64,000 bases of DNA from Sipunculus nudus (lineage: Eukaryota; Annelida; Sipuncula; Golfingiida; Sipunculidae): contig CM049313.1 of assembly GCA_026874595.1 (NCBI GenBank), forward strand, positions 79,786,659 to 79,850,658, read 5' to 3'. Of the stretch, positions 11,985 to 23,958 are shown one piece after another. The position numbers and the translations under genes were made by a program. Positions within the stretch are counted from its first letter, which is position 1. Every line of letters begins with the position of its first letter. The notes beneath the pieces are model-generated. The model had not been told where the DNA came from. It worked only from the letters and a program-made list of their open reading frames with translations, and did not search any database.

Positions 11985-12600
11985 GTGAGAGCATTTACCA
12001 GATGGGAGATATTGACCAAGTCACAGTGTGCAGTGAAAATTGAAATTTAATTACTTTCCAATCTTTGTTTCATGTTTTCATTTTGTTGACACCAGATGGC
12101 GGAACAGAACAACTTTATTCAGGAAGAAGGCCTCAGGCTCCAAATGCTCAGCCCTGCCAGGGCTTTAGTATTTTATGTTTGCAGCTGAAATACGTAAAAT
12201 AAAATGTGATTCCATGTACAGATAGATGTATCTCAGTGCCAGCTCTTATTACCGAAGCCCTGGAAAGTCGGTATGGTGAATTCCAGATATTTGCATATGA
12301 GAGGGTCACAAGGCTATTTGAGTACCTGTGATTCATTTGCATATCACAAAGTCTTGCCTAATGCAAGGGACATAGTTGCTATGAGAACGCCAGACAGCCA
12401 GTACATGTATCATGATTTAACTGCCACTGTCTCATGTACACTTCTATACTTCACTGGGGCCATGCTGACTGGCAGAGCCAGAATTCTGTTATATTTTGTT
12501 AAAACAGGCCAACTTTGAAGAGCGATTGGATGATAAGTGGGAATTGTAACACCTGCTACTACTGAGTCTGACTGAGTCTGAAGATTATATTTGTCAAACT
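11985..12600. other. Intron, unassigned
   Basis: No coding sequence or family match inside the window. Contains a short palindrome near 12150 (AGCCCTGCCAGGGCT). The short frames show no family motif. Confidence 0.3.
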
Positions 12601-13192
12601 TAGACTGAATGGTCATTGGATTCAACATATTGGAGGGTCTCATAATATTAATCTATAAATTGATAGCGTAAGGCGATTTTTGTGATTTTCCGTATCTCCT
12701 CTGATACTGCCGTACGAATTGCCATGATTTTCGACATACATATGCTCTGGGTTTGTCCGAAGAGATTCCACCCCCTTTTATTTGCAATATTTGCGTATTA
12801 CCTGCATAATTAATAATTTTAATATTTGCTCCCCCATGGGCGCCTCTTTTCTTTGTGTCTTTGGGCCCAGTAACACAATGGCCATAGGGTGTGTTAGACT
12901 GAATGGTCATTGGATTCAACATATTGGAGGGTCTCATAATATTAATCTATATATTAATAGCGTAAGGCGATTTTTGTGATTTTCCGTATCTCCTCTGATA
13001 CTGCCGTACGGATTGCCATGATTTTCGACATACATATGCTCTGGGTTTGTCCGAAGAGATTCCACCCCCTTTTATTTGCAATATTTGCGTATTACCTGCA
13101 TAATTAATAATTTTAATATTTGCTCCCCCGTGGGCGCCTCTTTTCTTTGTGTCTTTGGGCCCAGTAACACAATGGCCATAGGGTGTGTAATG
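12601..13192. repeat. Approximately 295-bp direct tandem duplication, with a third partial copy
   Basis: The segment starting AGACTGAATGGTCATTGGAT at about 12602 restarts at about 12897 with only a few differences, and a diverged third part (AGCGTAACGCGATTGTGTGA onward) lies at about 14812-14930. Both full copies end in the stretch GGCCATAGGGTGTGT. There is no open frame worth calling. It looks like a satellite-type or element-internal repeat; the family is unknown. Confidence 0.65.
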
Positions 13193-13403
13193 GCGGGACA
13201 GAGTTTTACTCCGGGGGCCCTATCTGGGGTTTTCTCACATTTCGTGGTGACCGGCCCGAAATAATCCACATTGGTGATCCATTCTCAAAAGGCAACCTCC
13301 GCGCAGCGAAAAGGTCTATTGTGCACAAGGGAATCTTGCGTGAGGAGAATGCTCAAAAGGGGGATCTTTCAAAGAATGAAAATTTTCCGAGCGGTAGTGA
13401 ATG

Positions 13404-14379
13404 CAGGGTAGTGTGTAAAACCTGAACCCCACGGTCCCCGGACCCCATAAACCTATTTCCTCATTTTCCATTATTTATACCGATAAACACACCACTATTG
13501 TTGATGTAAGGACAGAGCAAAGTCCCTAAATGTTGCACATTTGTAAATGACTGATTCACTGAAAGATTTATAATTAAAAATATTTCGATGAAGACGGACC
13601 TCATTTACTTGAATTTGCCGACTGTTCAATTGTGACGGACCCCAGTAACGACTGCTCATATTTTTATAAATGACTAAAAGAGGACAAAAATAGCACTCAT
13701 GTCACACACTAAATATAATATTTGTTATTTTAAATGAAAATATATTAGTGCGGACACAGTGGGGAGATTTAATTTGAAGTGCACTAACAGTTGAGCGGAC
13801 CTGAGACTGATATATCAGAGCACTTCCACATAACAACAGGTTTCGTGCTCCGTTCATAACAACCATGCAATTTTAAAGTTGGCAATAATATAAATACCAA
13901 AAGGAATTGTTGATTACTTGCATTTCAAGCAACTACAGGTTCCAAAATAATGATTTTGTAAATGTTTTAAATTATAATACTTTTTAAAACACTACACAAA
14001 TGAAATAAATAGCAAATATAAAATTATGAATAAAAACTGAGACAGAAATGTAAAAATACAGATACAAACAATAATAAATCACAAATGTGTCATGGCTAAA
14101 CGTGATGTCAAATACATGTATGTACTAAAGAAATGGTAAAACAACGAGAAAACGGGGTCCGTGTAATCCGTGAGGTCCGTGCCCCAAGTGTTTTTTTTTT
14201 ATCAAATTATGTTGCAAAACAGACTATTTTTTTATGTTTTAACCAAACATAATATAAAATATGTCTTTAGATACGATTATGCCAAAATATCTGGACAAAT
14301 TCCCATGAGAGTTTAAGAATTACAAATTTTTCTTGGGTTCCAGGATCCGGAGTGGGATCCGGGTTTAACACACTGCCTG
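13404..14379. mobile_element. Possible TIR DNA transposon (non-autonomous)
   Basis: The left end CAGGGTAGTGTGTAAAACCT and the right end, read inverted, CAGGCAGTGTGTTAAACCCG agree at most positions, followed on both sides by CCC/GGATCC-type sequence. No transposase frame lies between them. The CAGGG start recalls hAT elements, but I could not find a convincing 8-bp target duplication, so superfamily and exact ends are open. Confidence 0.4.
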
Positions 14380-16271
14380 AAGGCAGTGACTGTCTCACTG
14401 GAAAACATTGGCTCAGCTTTCAAACAGAAAGGAGTGCGTGATATTTAAAAATATATACAGCCATTAAATGTACCACATAATATAATGCTACCATGAACTT
14501 TTGCACAGCGGGATTGCCCGACCATGTGAGTGCTCAGTTTTTGTGCGTTATAACTGGAATGCAATTATCGAGATCATGTCTCAGCGCTGTACTGTACTAC
14601 CATGCAAGATAACAGGTTCCTTTGCTGGCGGATTCAAGGGCGCGGAGGGCAACTTTAAATGGCGATGTTTAGCATAATATATATTTTCATATAAAAATGA
14701 TTTTATTTAACATATTTCTTCATTTTATTTAACACAACCTCTTCGAAAATTCTCCGGTCATCCTCACGGCTTCAATTTTATTGTTATTTTTAACACCATG
14801 CATATAATTGATCTATATATTAATAGCGTAACGCGATTGTGTGAATTTACATGTCTCCTTTGACACTACGGTTTGCCCTGATTTTTGACATACATATGCT
14901 CCAGGTTTGTCCGAAGACATTCCACCATTCGGACAAGAACGTATTCGTCCAGGTCATTCAGACTCCGACACAAGGTTAACTCAGAGACATAACACTTATA
15001 CCAAATGTCGTATTCAAAGAGACAGTAACATTGTACACCCAAGACATGCAACTATGACAGACTATTTGACATCAGAACTAAATGCTCGCCCAAAACCGTG
15101 CGTAGCACGGGTAATACGCATGGGTAATTGCTAGTACTGATTAAATCTGGATATTAGTAGCCAGCTGGAAACGTGCAATAGGGGATGACTGAATGAAACA
15201 TGCTGGTTTGGACTTTGGAGTAAATTTCTGGGAAAGAACACCAGTGACTGCTGACGTCAGTGGAAAAGCCCTTAGTTCAGCGAGGCGGTGATGTGTGGCC
15301 CTAACCTTCCCACAACCAGTGGACCTGACCAGTCAATAATATAGTCGGTCAGGGAGCCATTGAGTAGCTACATAACTGGCCACAAGGTGGCAGTAGCTGT
15401 TAAACAATTGCGACACAGCAAGTGCAATCAAGTTTGATGTTTCTGTCAGTGGGAGGATTGAAGTCTAACTATTTCATTGACAGGGCCAGTCTATCAAATG
15501 CATATATATACTGTTAAATGGCGCTCTAACATTTATTGATAAATAATGATGTTACATTACTGCATGCCTTAGTACACTGTGTATCTTTTAAGTCATCATC
15601 AGTAGAGTATAAAATACATAATTCAACCATCTATTATTCTTTGTCTCCTCAAAAAAAAATTACTTAAATAAGCAACAACTTTTGTTTTTAAAAAGGGTTA
15701 TCCAGATTAAATAATATTTTAAAATTAGACATTGCAAATCTTTTCAGAAGTATTTCAACCTCAGATCATCATACAATTTTCATTCTAACATAAAGTGAGC
15801 TTCATCCTTCATGATGTTGTACCCATTATACGAACAGTATTTATAGATCTTATTTTCATGAGAAATATCTTTATGAAAACACATTTCTATAGCAATTAGT
15901 GTTTGGAACATTGAAGTTCTGCAAGTGCTGTATGATGTTTTTTTTTTTTATATGGAATACAATATACATACCTTTCCACAGTGAGCAAAGATTTAAAAAT
16001 GTCATAGTAAGCATAGATTTAAAAGTGCCCTGATAATATAGTTAACTACACCACTGGATATTGCTGTACAGATTTTGAATAGCAATATCTTTTATGCTCA
16101 TTTCAAATTCCTTAAAAAAAATTTACACATCCAGCATGATGTTCAATCAAAACAACCAAAATCAGCTTGGAACAGCAGTGTTCATATATAAAAAAAAACA
16201 ATTATATTCACCACTTTTGTCTAAATTCATCAAAATATGGTACATTCTCTGTATGTGTCTTAATGTTTCAG
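14380..16271. other. Intron before exon 3, mostly unassigned
   Basis: Apart from the diverged repeat copy near 14812-14930 I see no element ends, RNA gene or coding sequence. Short frames at 14866-15134 are repeat or chance frames. From about 15500 it is AT-rich unique intron. Confidence 0.35.
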
Positions 16272-16314
16272 GTCAGATGAATGGTCCAGGTCGTGGACGA
16301 GGAAGAGGAGCAAG
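16272..16314 (+). CDS. UBAP2/UBAP2L homologue, exon 3 (RG-rich microexon)
   Basis: A 43-bp microexon after TAATGTTTCAG and before donor GTTAGT. With the carried G it reads GQMNGPGRGRGRGAR, continuing the RG-rich segment. It starts in phase 1 and ends with two bases (AG) that join the next exon to give Arg. A 47-bp tandem array begins about 27 bp downstream of its donor. The frame stays open past the donor for a few codons and then meets a stop, as expected for intron sequence. Confidence 0.7.
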
Positions 16315-16340
16315 GTTAGTGGACTTCAGATTAAAATAGA

Positions 16341-17095
16341 AAGCCCTCATGATCAAGGTGTGCAATGGTCTAATATGCAGTTCTACATTCAGAAAGCCCT
16401 CACAGCATGCAATGGTCTAACATGTGGTTCTACATTCAGAAAGGCCTCACAGCATGCAATGGTCTAACATGTGGTTCTACATTCAGAAAGGCCTCACAGC
16501 ATGCAATGGTCTAACATGTGGTTCTACATTCAGAAAGGCCTCACAGCATGCAATGGTCTAACATGTGGTTCTACATTCAGAAAGCCCTGACAGCATGCAG
16601 TGGTCTAACATGTAGTTTTACATTCAGAAAGCCCTCATAGCATGCAATGGTCTAACATGTGGTTCTTTATTCAGAAAGTTCTCACAGTGAGCAATGGGGT
16701 AATATGTGGTTCTATATTCAGAAAGCCCTCATAGCATGCAATGGTCTAACATGGTTCTTTATTCAGAAAGCTCTCACAGTGAGCAATGTTCTAATATGTG
16801 GTTCTACATTCAGAAAGCCCTAATAGCGTGCGTTGCTCTAAAATGTTGTTCTACATTCAGAAAGCCCTAACAGTGTGCATTTCTCTTAAATGTTGTTCTA
16901 CATTCAGAAAACCCTCACAGCATGCATTGCTCTAACATGAAGTTCTAAAATCAGAAAGCCCTAACAGCGTGCATTGCTGTTAAATGTGGTTAAACATTCA
17001 GAAAGCCCTAACAGGGTGCATTGCTCTAAAATGTGGTTCTACATTCAGAAAGCCCTAACAGGGTGCATTGCTCTAACATGTGGTTCTACATTCTG
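16341..17095. repeat. 47-bp minisatellite downstream of exon 3
   Basis: About 16 copies of a 47-bp unit containing TTCTACATTCAGAAAG and AGCATGCAATGGTCTAACAT. The copies at 16430-16570 are nearly identical and those further right are diverged, so the array homogenises from its left side. Each unit contains TTCTACATTCAG, which reads like a weak splice acceptor. No frame is kept open over the whole array. Confidence 0.85.
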
Positions 17096-17179
17096 AACCA
17101 AATGTAGTACTAAATAAATTAACTGTCCATCATGTATAAATGTATTGTACGGCCAGTATGCAAAGGGATGATTATAGTT

Positions 17180-17893
17180 CTATCACCTTCAATTGCATAA
17201 AGTGAGATGCACAAAGCTTCCCAGCATTCAATGTGCAGCTTGCTGCTTGAATTATCAGACATGTCTTCTTTACTTGCCTTAAAATTTTATTGATTTATAC
17301 GCTGCAACAGTGGTAAATATTTCTCAATACCAACACCAATGATAGGCAACTTATCTGGTGTGTGTGGTAATGTTACTTTTAAGTTAGAGCGTTGCAATCA
17401 GTTCCATCTAACGAGTGCAAGTTGGCAAGCCCGAGGCCACAGGCATCCAGCAATGGCAGACAGGCAGTATAATCAGCCAGGAGATGACCTGGGCAGTGGG
17501 ATCGTCAGCAGTATGGACACTGATAGATATTGCCCATCATCAAACAGAGAAAGCAGCTTAGAAAGAGCATGCAATCAAAGAGAGCCGCAAAAATTGCGGA
17601 AAGAGGCCAAAGTAAGGTCAAAGTGGACTCCAAACATGACAAACGGGACAATTCCCAGCAGGGGGCCAAGGGCAGCACAAGGAAGCAGATCAAGCTATCT
17701 ACCCAACAAAGGTGACAAAACGTCTGAATTCAATGCAGTTGGTGCAACCGGTAGCTGTTACAGCACCTTCGGCCAGCACTGGCAAGTCTTCCATGACAAG
17801 CCATGTGACCTTTACCTCTCGTATGAGATCAGGGGCAAAACCAAAATAAACAAGATGGCGACCGAGATAAACATGGTCAAGAGGGCGCCATAG
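17180..17893. pseudogene. Insert flanked by 20-bp direct repeats, with degenerate coding look
   Basis: The direct repeat GCAAAGGGATGATTATAGTT at 17160-17179 and 17894-17913 brackets this 714-bp segment, as a retroposition target duplication would. The segment is more GC-rich than the introns around it. It has a 184-codon open frame (17339-17893) and partial frames in the other two phases, with peptides such as KSMQSKRAAKIAERGQSKVK and MTSHVTFTSRMRSG, suggesting an old coding sequence with frameshifts. I do not recognise the family. No poly(A) tail is seen at either edge. It may be a fragment of a retroelement ORF or a retroposed host gene. Confidence 0.4.
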
Positions 17894-18057
17894 GCAAAGG
17901 GATGATTATAGTTAAATTCTAGCTCTGTGTCCAGTTGTTAGAATGTATGCCAGACCATTGATTTACTGAAACATGGCTAGCCTGCTGTCTTTTTATTCAC
18001 ACCAGATTGTAATTGTAATATGTGCTTGCACTGGCTTGGATTTCTCTGTTATTGTAG

Positions 18058-18149
18058 GAGATTTGAACGGGGAGGCAAGTTTGAGAAGGGGCCAAGAATA
18101 GATACTTGGACTAATGAAACCGCAGAGGTGGCAGAAAAAGACAACAACA
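18058..18149 (+). CDS. UBAP2/UBAP2L homologue, exon 4
   Basis: A 92-bp exon between acceptor GTTATTGTAG and a consensus donor GTAAGT. It reads RRFERGGKFEKGPRIDTWTN and continues ETAEVAEKDNN. The R-R-F...G-G and D-T-W-T-N pattern fits the end of the RGG segment and the NTWNNT-like motif of UBAP2L (VDTWDNAT in lingerer). It ends with one base that joins the next exon to encode Thr. Family membership rests on motif order because I could not run an alignment. Confidence 0.75.
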
Positions 18150-18290
18150 GTAAGTGAAGTATTAAAAGTAAGCAAATAACAAGTAAATAAGTGTAGAATT
18201 GTTTCAGGGCACAGTTGCCACGGCAAGATTGCTCATGTTGTTTTGAATGTATGTGTTCTAAATGAGAAGCAGAATTGCAAAACCTGTTTA

Positions 18291-18550
18291 CTGTTCAGTG
18301 TTAATCATTTAGGTGGTTTAACACACTTAAGGAGTGGTGATACTTGTTTTACCATGTAGTGTTAATCATTAAGGTGGTTTTACACTAAGGAGTGGTGATA
18401 CCTGTTTTACCATTTAGTGTTAATCATTAAGGTGGTTTCACAAAGTGTTAATCATTAAGGTTAGTTTACACACTAAGTTGTATGGTAATACCTTTTTTAC
18501 CATTCAGTGTTAATCATTACGGTGGTTTTACATAAAGGAGTTTTGTTATA
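18291..18550. repeat. 60-bp tandem array downstream of exon 4, split by transposons
   Basis: Units carry AGTGTTAATCATTAAGGTGG and AGGAGTGGTGATACCTG. The array continues at 22446-22475 and 23811-23880, so the A complex (18556-22445) and element D (22476-23810) were inserted into one original array that ran almost to exon 5. Confidence 0.75.
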
Positions 18551-18555
18551 CTTTT

Positions 18556-21500
18556 TAGCTCAGCTGACTATAAGTCATCTGAGCTTTAGTCGTGGTCCAT
18601 TGTCCGTCATCTGTCTGTCTGTCCCTCCCTCCGTCAGTCCGTCTGTCTGTCCGTCCGTTCGTCCGTAGATGTGGCACGTTTTGAAACCGTTGGACCTACG
18701 AATCTGAAATTCGGCATACAGTTAGATGTCCCCAAAATCTCCTACCATGCCGAAAATTGGGTCAATAGGACTTCATTCCTTCGAGATATTAAGGAAAAAC
18801 CTCAATTTTTTATTAGAAATCTATTTTCAAACTTCAGGACTGCCTAATATCAAAACCACTCATCTGGTTTTCTTCATATTTACCATAAATATTCCTCTAT
18901 ATAGTTCCTATGTACATGCCAGATATTAAGTCAGTATTATATAATTTAAAAAAGTTATGGGCCCAAACATAATGGACTTTGTAAAAAAATCAGGAAGATA
19001 TTTGGTCACTTAGGACCAAAAGTGTTAAAGGTAGGGACTTTTTTCTAGTCATACAACTTTAATTAATCAAAATTTAATTGTATACCAAAAATTAGATCAA
19101 AATCTGTTAAATTTTTTTAAATATTGGCAAAAATATAAAATTGGTACCTTAAATTTTGCCCAACTTTGGCCACGGCACGGTTTTTTCCTGTAAGTACTGT
19201 GGATTTAATTTTCACAGCATGTATTCATGAGGATTTAATCTGTTAAAATCTGAAATTTGAAAATAAAGCCTGCAAAATTAGGCTAGTTATTGAATTTTTT
19301 TGGAGGCTCTTGTTGTATTCCCTTACATTGTCAAGCAGTCCACTTTGATGACTGTAGGTCATTCAGTGCACATCTCTATGCTCCCCAGGCTGTTGGCATA
19401 ATTTTAGATGTCCCCAAAATCTCCTTTCCATAAAAAAAGCCATTGTTACACTTCAAGGCTGCCTAATATCAAAACCACTGCTCTGTTTTTGATCGTATTT
19501 AGTATTCACATTCTTTCATACATTTTCTATGAACATACCAAAAATTAGGTCATTATTGGGTATTATTTTGAAGTTAAGGGCCAAAACATAATGCAATTTT
19601 TAAAAAAAATCAGGGAATATATTTACTCACCTAACATGAGAATTGCTGAACCTAGAGACTTTTTTTCAGGAATATAACTTTATTTAATCAAGATTCAATT
19701 GTTTACCCAAAATTAGATATGAATTTTGCAAATGTTTCAAGTTATTAGCATAAATAAAAAATCAATACCTTAAATTTTGTCCAACTTTGGCACTGTTGAT
19801 TTAATTTTCACAGCATATATACATAAGGATTAAATCTTTTAAAATCTGAAATTTCAAAGAAATTGATTGGAAAGAATAGCTTTTATTCATGTTTTCATAC
19901 ACCATGTCAAGTGTTGTTTACATCTAGCCCACCTAGTAGTACAGCATTCACTTGCATTATGTAACCCACCCCAGGCAGCTTGCCTTGGGTCAGCCTGGCT
20001 ACTACCAGCAAGCTTCCCCTCTGCCCTGCACTCCCCCCCCCCCCCCAATGGTGCATAATCTAGATGAATGTTATTATTATCTATATTTGATTCATTCTTA
20101 TTCTAGGCTATGCTACATTTTAGATTTTGTATTGTACCACCAGGGTTACAATGATTAAAGTTTACATTTAATTGTGTCCACAAAGTGGTGTATTGTTATG
20201 AAAGTGTGGATGTTCATCAGATAAGTAATTCCTTACTTCAGAAGAGTAAAAACTTCACCAGGTGTGAAATTGACTATTAATTCCAGTAATAAATTAAAAC
20301 TGGGATAGTAATTAGCACAATGATATTGTTTGTCCCTCATTCAACCAACAGTGTGTATACTTTATTTGAAAAGATGTTTTATTTGATCAAATTTACTTTT
20401 ATTTTATTTTGGTGAATAAAATTAAGCATGTACTGAAAACTCCAATGTTCAAAACTTTTTAATAGTGATTCAAGGAATATTCTTGTAGATGCCATGTTGT
20501 GGCATTATTTTCTTTTAAATTCAGTTTAATCATTTATGATTTAAAAATAATAAAATATATGTGTATGCATAATATGACCCAAGATGAGCTACACTCTGGA
20601 TATATGATGATTGCAACCTTTGCAATAATTATAATATTTTAACTTATAGTTTCAGTTTTTTACTCTGTATATATAATGATTGCAACTTTTGCAATAATCC
20701 TAATATTTTAACTTATATTTTCAGGTTTTTTTATTAAAAATTTATAAAACCTGTAAATAAAAAAATGATTCAGATAAAAAATTCTTAATGGAAAAAGTGG
20801 ATATGCTTAAAAAAATAGGATTATATATAAACTTAAATGCATTATTCCCTTGAAAGTGAAATAAAGGTATTAGTCCATTCTGTCCACTTTCCTGTCCATC
20901 TGTAAAATTTCATATGCATCACAGTATCTCAAAATTTTACTGTTTTTCTTCATGACAGTCTTGTCAGAGTATTAGTTTGCAATCATATATTTAGAACTAT
21001 ACTATAACGAAGTAGGAGGGCCCCTTTCCTCTTAGCTTTTCATATTCTTATATAAATGAAAAAAATTACAATAGAATATTTCTACATCCACCTTCGTGCT
21101 GCCCTCACTTTTCCCTTCTCTGAACCCCATCCCAAAGTCAGCCTCAGTAAGCAAGAACAAGATGAATCAGATATATTCATACTTTAATATTTTGTATAAC
21201 TATATGTCCATAGGTACCTATGTACATGCCAGAAATTATGTCAATATTGTGTAATATGTAGACATAGTGGGCTTCACAATAATGTACCTTGTCAAGACTA
21301 AAGAGATATTGTGTCATACAGTCACAAATTCATAAATCACTTCATCAGCATAGTTAATCATAACATCATATCTGTCAAATTGAAAGCTTGCAGACTACCA
21401 TACACTTTACATCCTTCAACAAATAGCCTTATCATTCTACTATTGCTTATTACTGCTGTCATTGCATTCATATTTGCTCAAATATATCACAATTTTCAAC

Positions 21501-21726
21501 CCCTCCTAAATAAATAAAAAATAAACCACTATATTTGACTCTATTAATCCATCAGTCAGGTAATTTCATTTATCATTTACTCACATATTACATTACATTC
21601 CTTTATAATAGCCCAACATGTCCATGATATTCATAAGCTTTATCGACTCGATATAGTATCACAGTGGAGAAACATTTATAGTCCAATCACGATCAGCTGA
21701 GCGCCGTGACCCATGGGTCCCTTGTT
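18556..21726 (+). mobile_element. Family A Helentron-like element
   Basis: Starts TAGCTCAGCTGACTATAAGT with the usual hairpin, a long GTCC/GTCTGTC microsatellite and ends CAGCTGAGCGCCGTGACCCATGGGTCCCTTGTT. It is collinear over its length with 6219-11897 without the nested B element, and has the uninterrupted target of B at 21441-21460. It has a poly-C run at about 20033-20046. No long coding frame is present. Confidence 0.72.
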
Positions 21727-22445
21727 TTTATTACATATTTATAAAACTTGTAAATAAAAAAAATGAATTAGATAAAAACTATTAATGGAAAAAGTGGATA
21801 TGCTAAGAAAAAAATAGGCTTATATATAAACTTAAATGCATTATTCTCTTGAAAGTGAAATAAAGGTATTAGCCCATTCTGTCCACTTGCCTGTCCATCT
21901 GTAAATTTTTCATATGCATCACAGTATCTCAAAACTGTTACTGTTTTCTTAATGTATGACAGTCTTGTCAGAGTATTAGTTTGCAATCATATATTTAGAA
22001 CTTTACTATAACCAAGTAGGAGGGCCCCTTTCCTCTCAGCTTCTCATATGCTTAAATAAATGAAAAACATTACAATAGAATATTTTCATATTTTTGCATT
22101 TGGTAAAAATTTCAAACTTCACCTGAGCACCGTTACCCATGGGTCCCTTGTTTCTCAAAATTTTGATCTTATATTTGGCTTGTGTGGTATTCCTTTTGAG
22201 ACTGACAGGTATCAAGCAAGCTGTGGGATTAGTTCTTGATAGCTCAGCAACCATACATTTTGCCTCAGACCATCAATTCACTGATTAAACCAGACATGTG
22301 ATATATATTTATGTCAACGTAGAAAGTTTAAAAAAAAATGGCATATAGGTTTTTTCAACAATTTGACTGGAAGTTGTGAATAGCAGCCCATGATGTCGCA
22401 TGTCATACTTGGAAACTGAGCGTCATGACCCATGGGTCACTTGTT
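21727..22445 (+). mobile_element. Two further family-A 3' tails in series
   Basis: The segment 21727-22152 matches the tail of the A copy ending at 25982 and ends CCGTTACCCATGGGTCCCTTGTT. The segment 22153-22445 matches the tail of the copy ending at 49437 and ends GCGTCATGACCCATGGGTCACTTGTT. Neither has its own 5' end, so three 3' termini share the one 5' end at 18556. Confidence 0.6.
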
Positions 22446-22475
22446 CCATTCAGTGTTAATCATTAATGTGGTTTT

Positions 22476-23810
22476 TAGCCCTCAGCCCTTAGGCTGATGG
22501 GCTATTGTCGTCACCCAAGCTGTCCGTCCGTCCGTCCGGCGTCCGTTAACTTTTACCTTGTGAGCGGGATATCTTGAAAAGGATTCACCGTCAGAATTTT
22601 ATTTCCTCGGTAAAGATGTATATCGACAAAATCTTGGTCAAGTTCGAAGATGGGTGACCTTGACCTATTTTTCTACATTTTAGAGCTGATTATAGAAAAA
22701 CACTTAGATGCTTATTAATCAGGAACCATTTGGTGGATTTTCAAAAAACTTACTATGGTTATTGGGACTGATAGTCTGTACCTGCTATACAAGTTTGGTG
22801 GCGCCACCTACAATTTCTGATTTTTAATGAATTTTTATCGGATTTTTCAACTTTGGGCTTGTGAGCGGGATATCTCGAAAAGGATTCACCGTAAGAATTT
22901 TATTTTTTCGGAGAAGATGTATATTGACAAAATCTCGGTCAAGTTCGAAGATGGGTGACCTTGACCTATTTTTCTACGTTTTAGAGCTGATTATAGAAAA
23001 AACACTTAGATGCTTATTACTCAGGAACCATTTGGTGGATTTTCACAAAACTTACTATGGTTATTGGGACTGATAGTCTGTACCTGCTATACAAGTTTGG
23101 TGGCGCCACCTACAATTTCTGATTTTTAATGAATTCTTATCGGATTTTTCAACTTTGGGCTTGTGAGCGGGATATCTCGAAAAGGATTCACCATAAGAAT
23201 TTTATTTTTTCGGAGAAGATGTATATTGACAAAATCTCGGTCAAGTTCGAAGATGGGTGACCTTGACCTATTTTTCTACGTTTTAGAGCTGATTATAGAA
23301 AAAAACATTTAGAAGCTTATTTCTCAGGAACCATTGGATAGATTTTCACAATACTTACCATGATCATAGGGACTGTTGGTCTGTAACTGCTGCACAAGTT
23401 TGGGGGCGCCACCTGCAATTTCTGATTTTTTATTGAATTTTTCTTGGATTTTTCAACTTTGGCCTTGTGAGCGGGATATCTCTAAAAGGATTCACAAATG
23501 GAATTTTATTTCTTTGGTGAAGATGTATATTGACAAAAATCTTGTTCATGTTCGAACATGGGTGACCTTGACCTACTTTTCAAGGTCACAGAGCTTATAA
23601 TAGAATAAAACTTAGAAGCTTATTTTTCAGGAAGCATTTGGTGGATTGTTATGAATCATGGTACATACCTCTCCATTTTAAATTTATAACTTAGATATGT
23701 ACAGATATCAACCATGTGAGAACAGATATTTAGTACTTGTTACTGTTACCACCTCTAAACACTGTTCTTTTGGCTGAGGGCTTTTGTCAGCTTTTGCTGA
23801 TATTCTAGTT
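22476..23810 (+). mobile_element. Family D Helentron-like element
   Basis: The 5' end TAGCCCTCAGCCCTTAGGCT folds back on GATGGGCT and is followed by GTCCGTCCGTCCGTCC. The 3' end has GGCTGAGGGCT, a hairpin GTCAGC-TTTT-GCTGAT and ATTCTAGTT. AGCCCTCAGCC and GGCTGAGGGCT are an 11-bp perfect inverted pair. The body is four units of about 301 bp (starting near 22561, 22862, 23164 and 23466), three with GGTGGCGCCACC or a one-base variant. It lies in the 60-bp array; the flanks GTGGTTTT and CACACTAAGG nearly rejoin. Confidence 0.7.
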
Positions 23811-23908
23811 CACACTAAGGAGTGGTGATACCTGTTTTGCCATTCTGCGTTAATCATTTAGGTCGTTTTACATACTGTCCATGGTCTGATGTAAACTTTT
23901 TCCCTCAG

Positions 23909-23958
23909 CATGGGACCTACAGGTGGAAGACTGGACGGCAGATGAATGGCAAGGATCT
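23909..23958 (+). CDS. UBAP2/UBAP2L homologue, exon 5 (W/D/E-rich microexon)
   Basis: A 50-bp exon after TTTTTCCCTCAG and before GTGAGT. With the carried A it reads TWDLQVEDWTADEWQGS. UBAP2L has an equivalent Trp/acidic segment (EEWGTEDWNEDL) just before an ETKIFTA motif. Here exon 6 opens with LEESKVFTAK, so the joined protein reproduces that order. It ends in phase 0. Upstream, a 60-bp tandem array split by transposons reaches to about 30 bp before the acceptor. Confidence 0.75.

Noticed and set aside
17339-17893. 184-codon frame as a real gene
   Set aside because: It lies in a segment between direct repeats, coding-like signal is split over three frames, and no known domain or splice context supports it.
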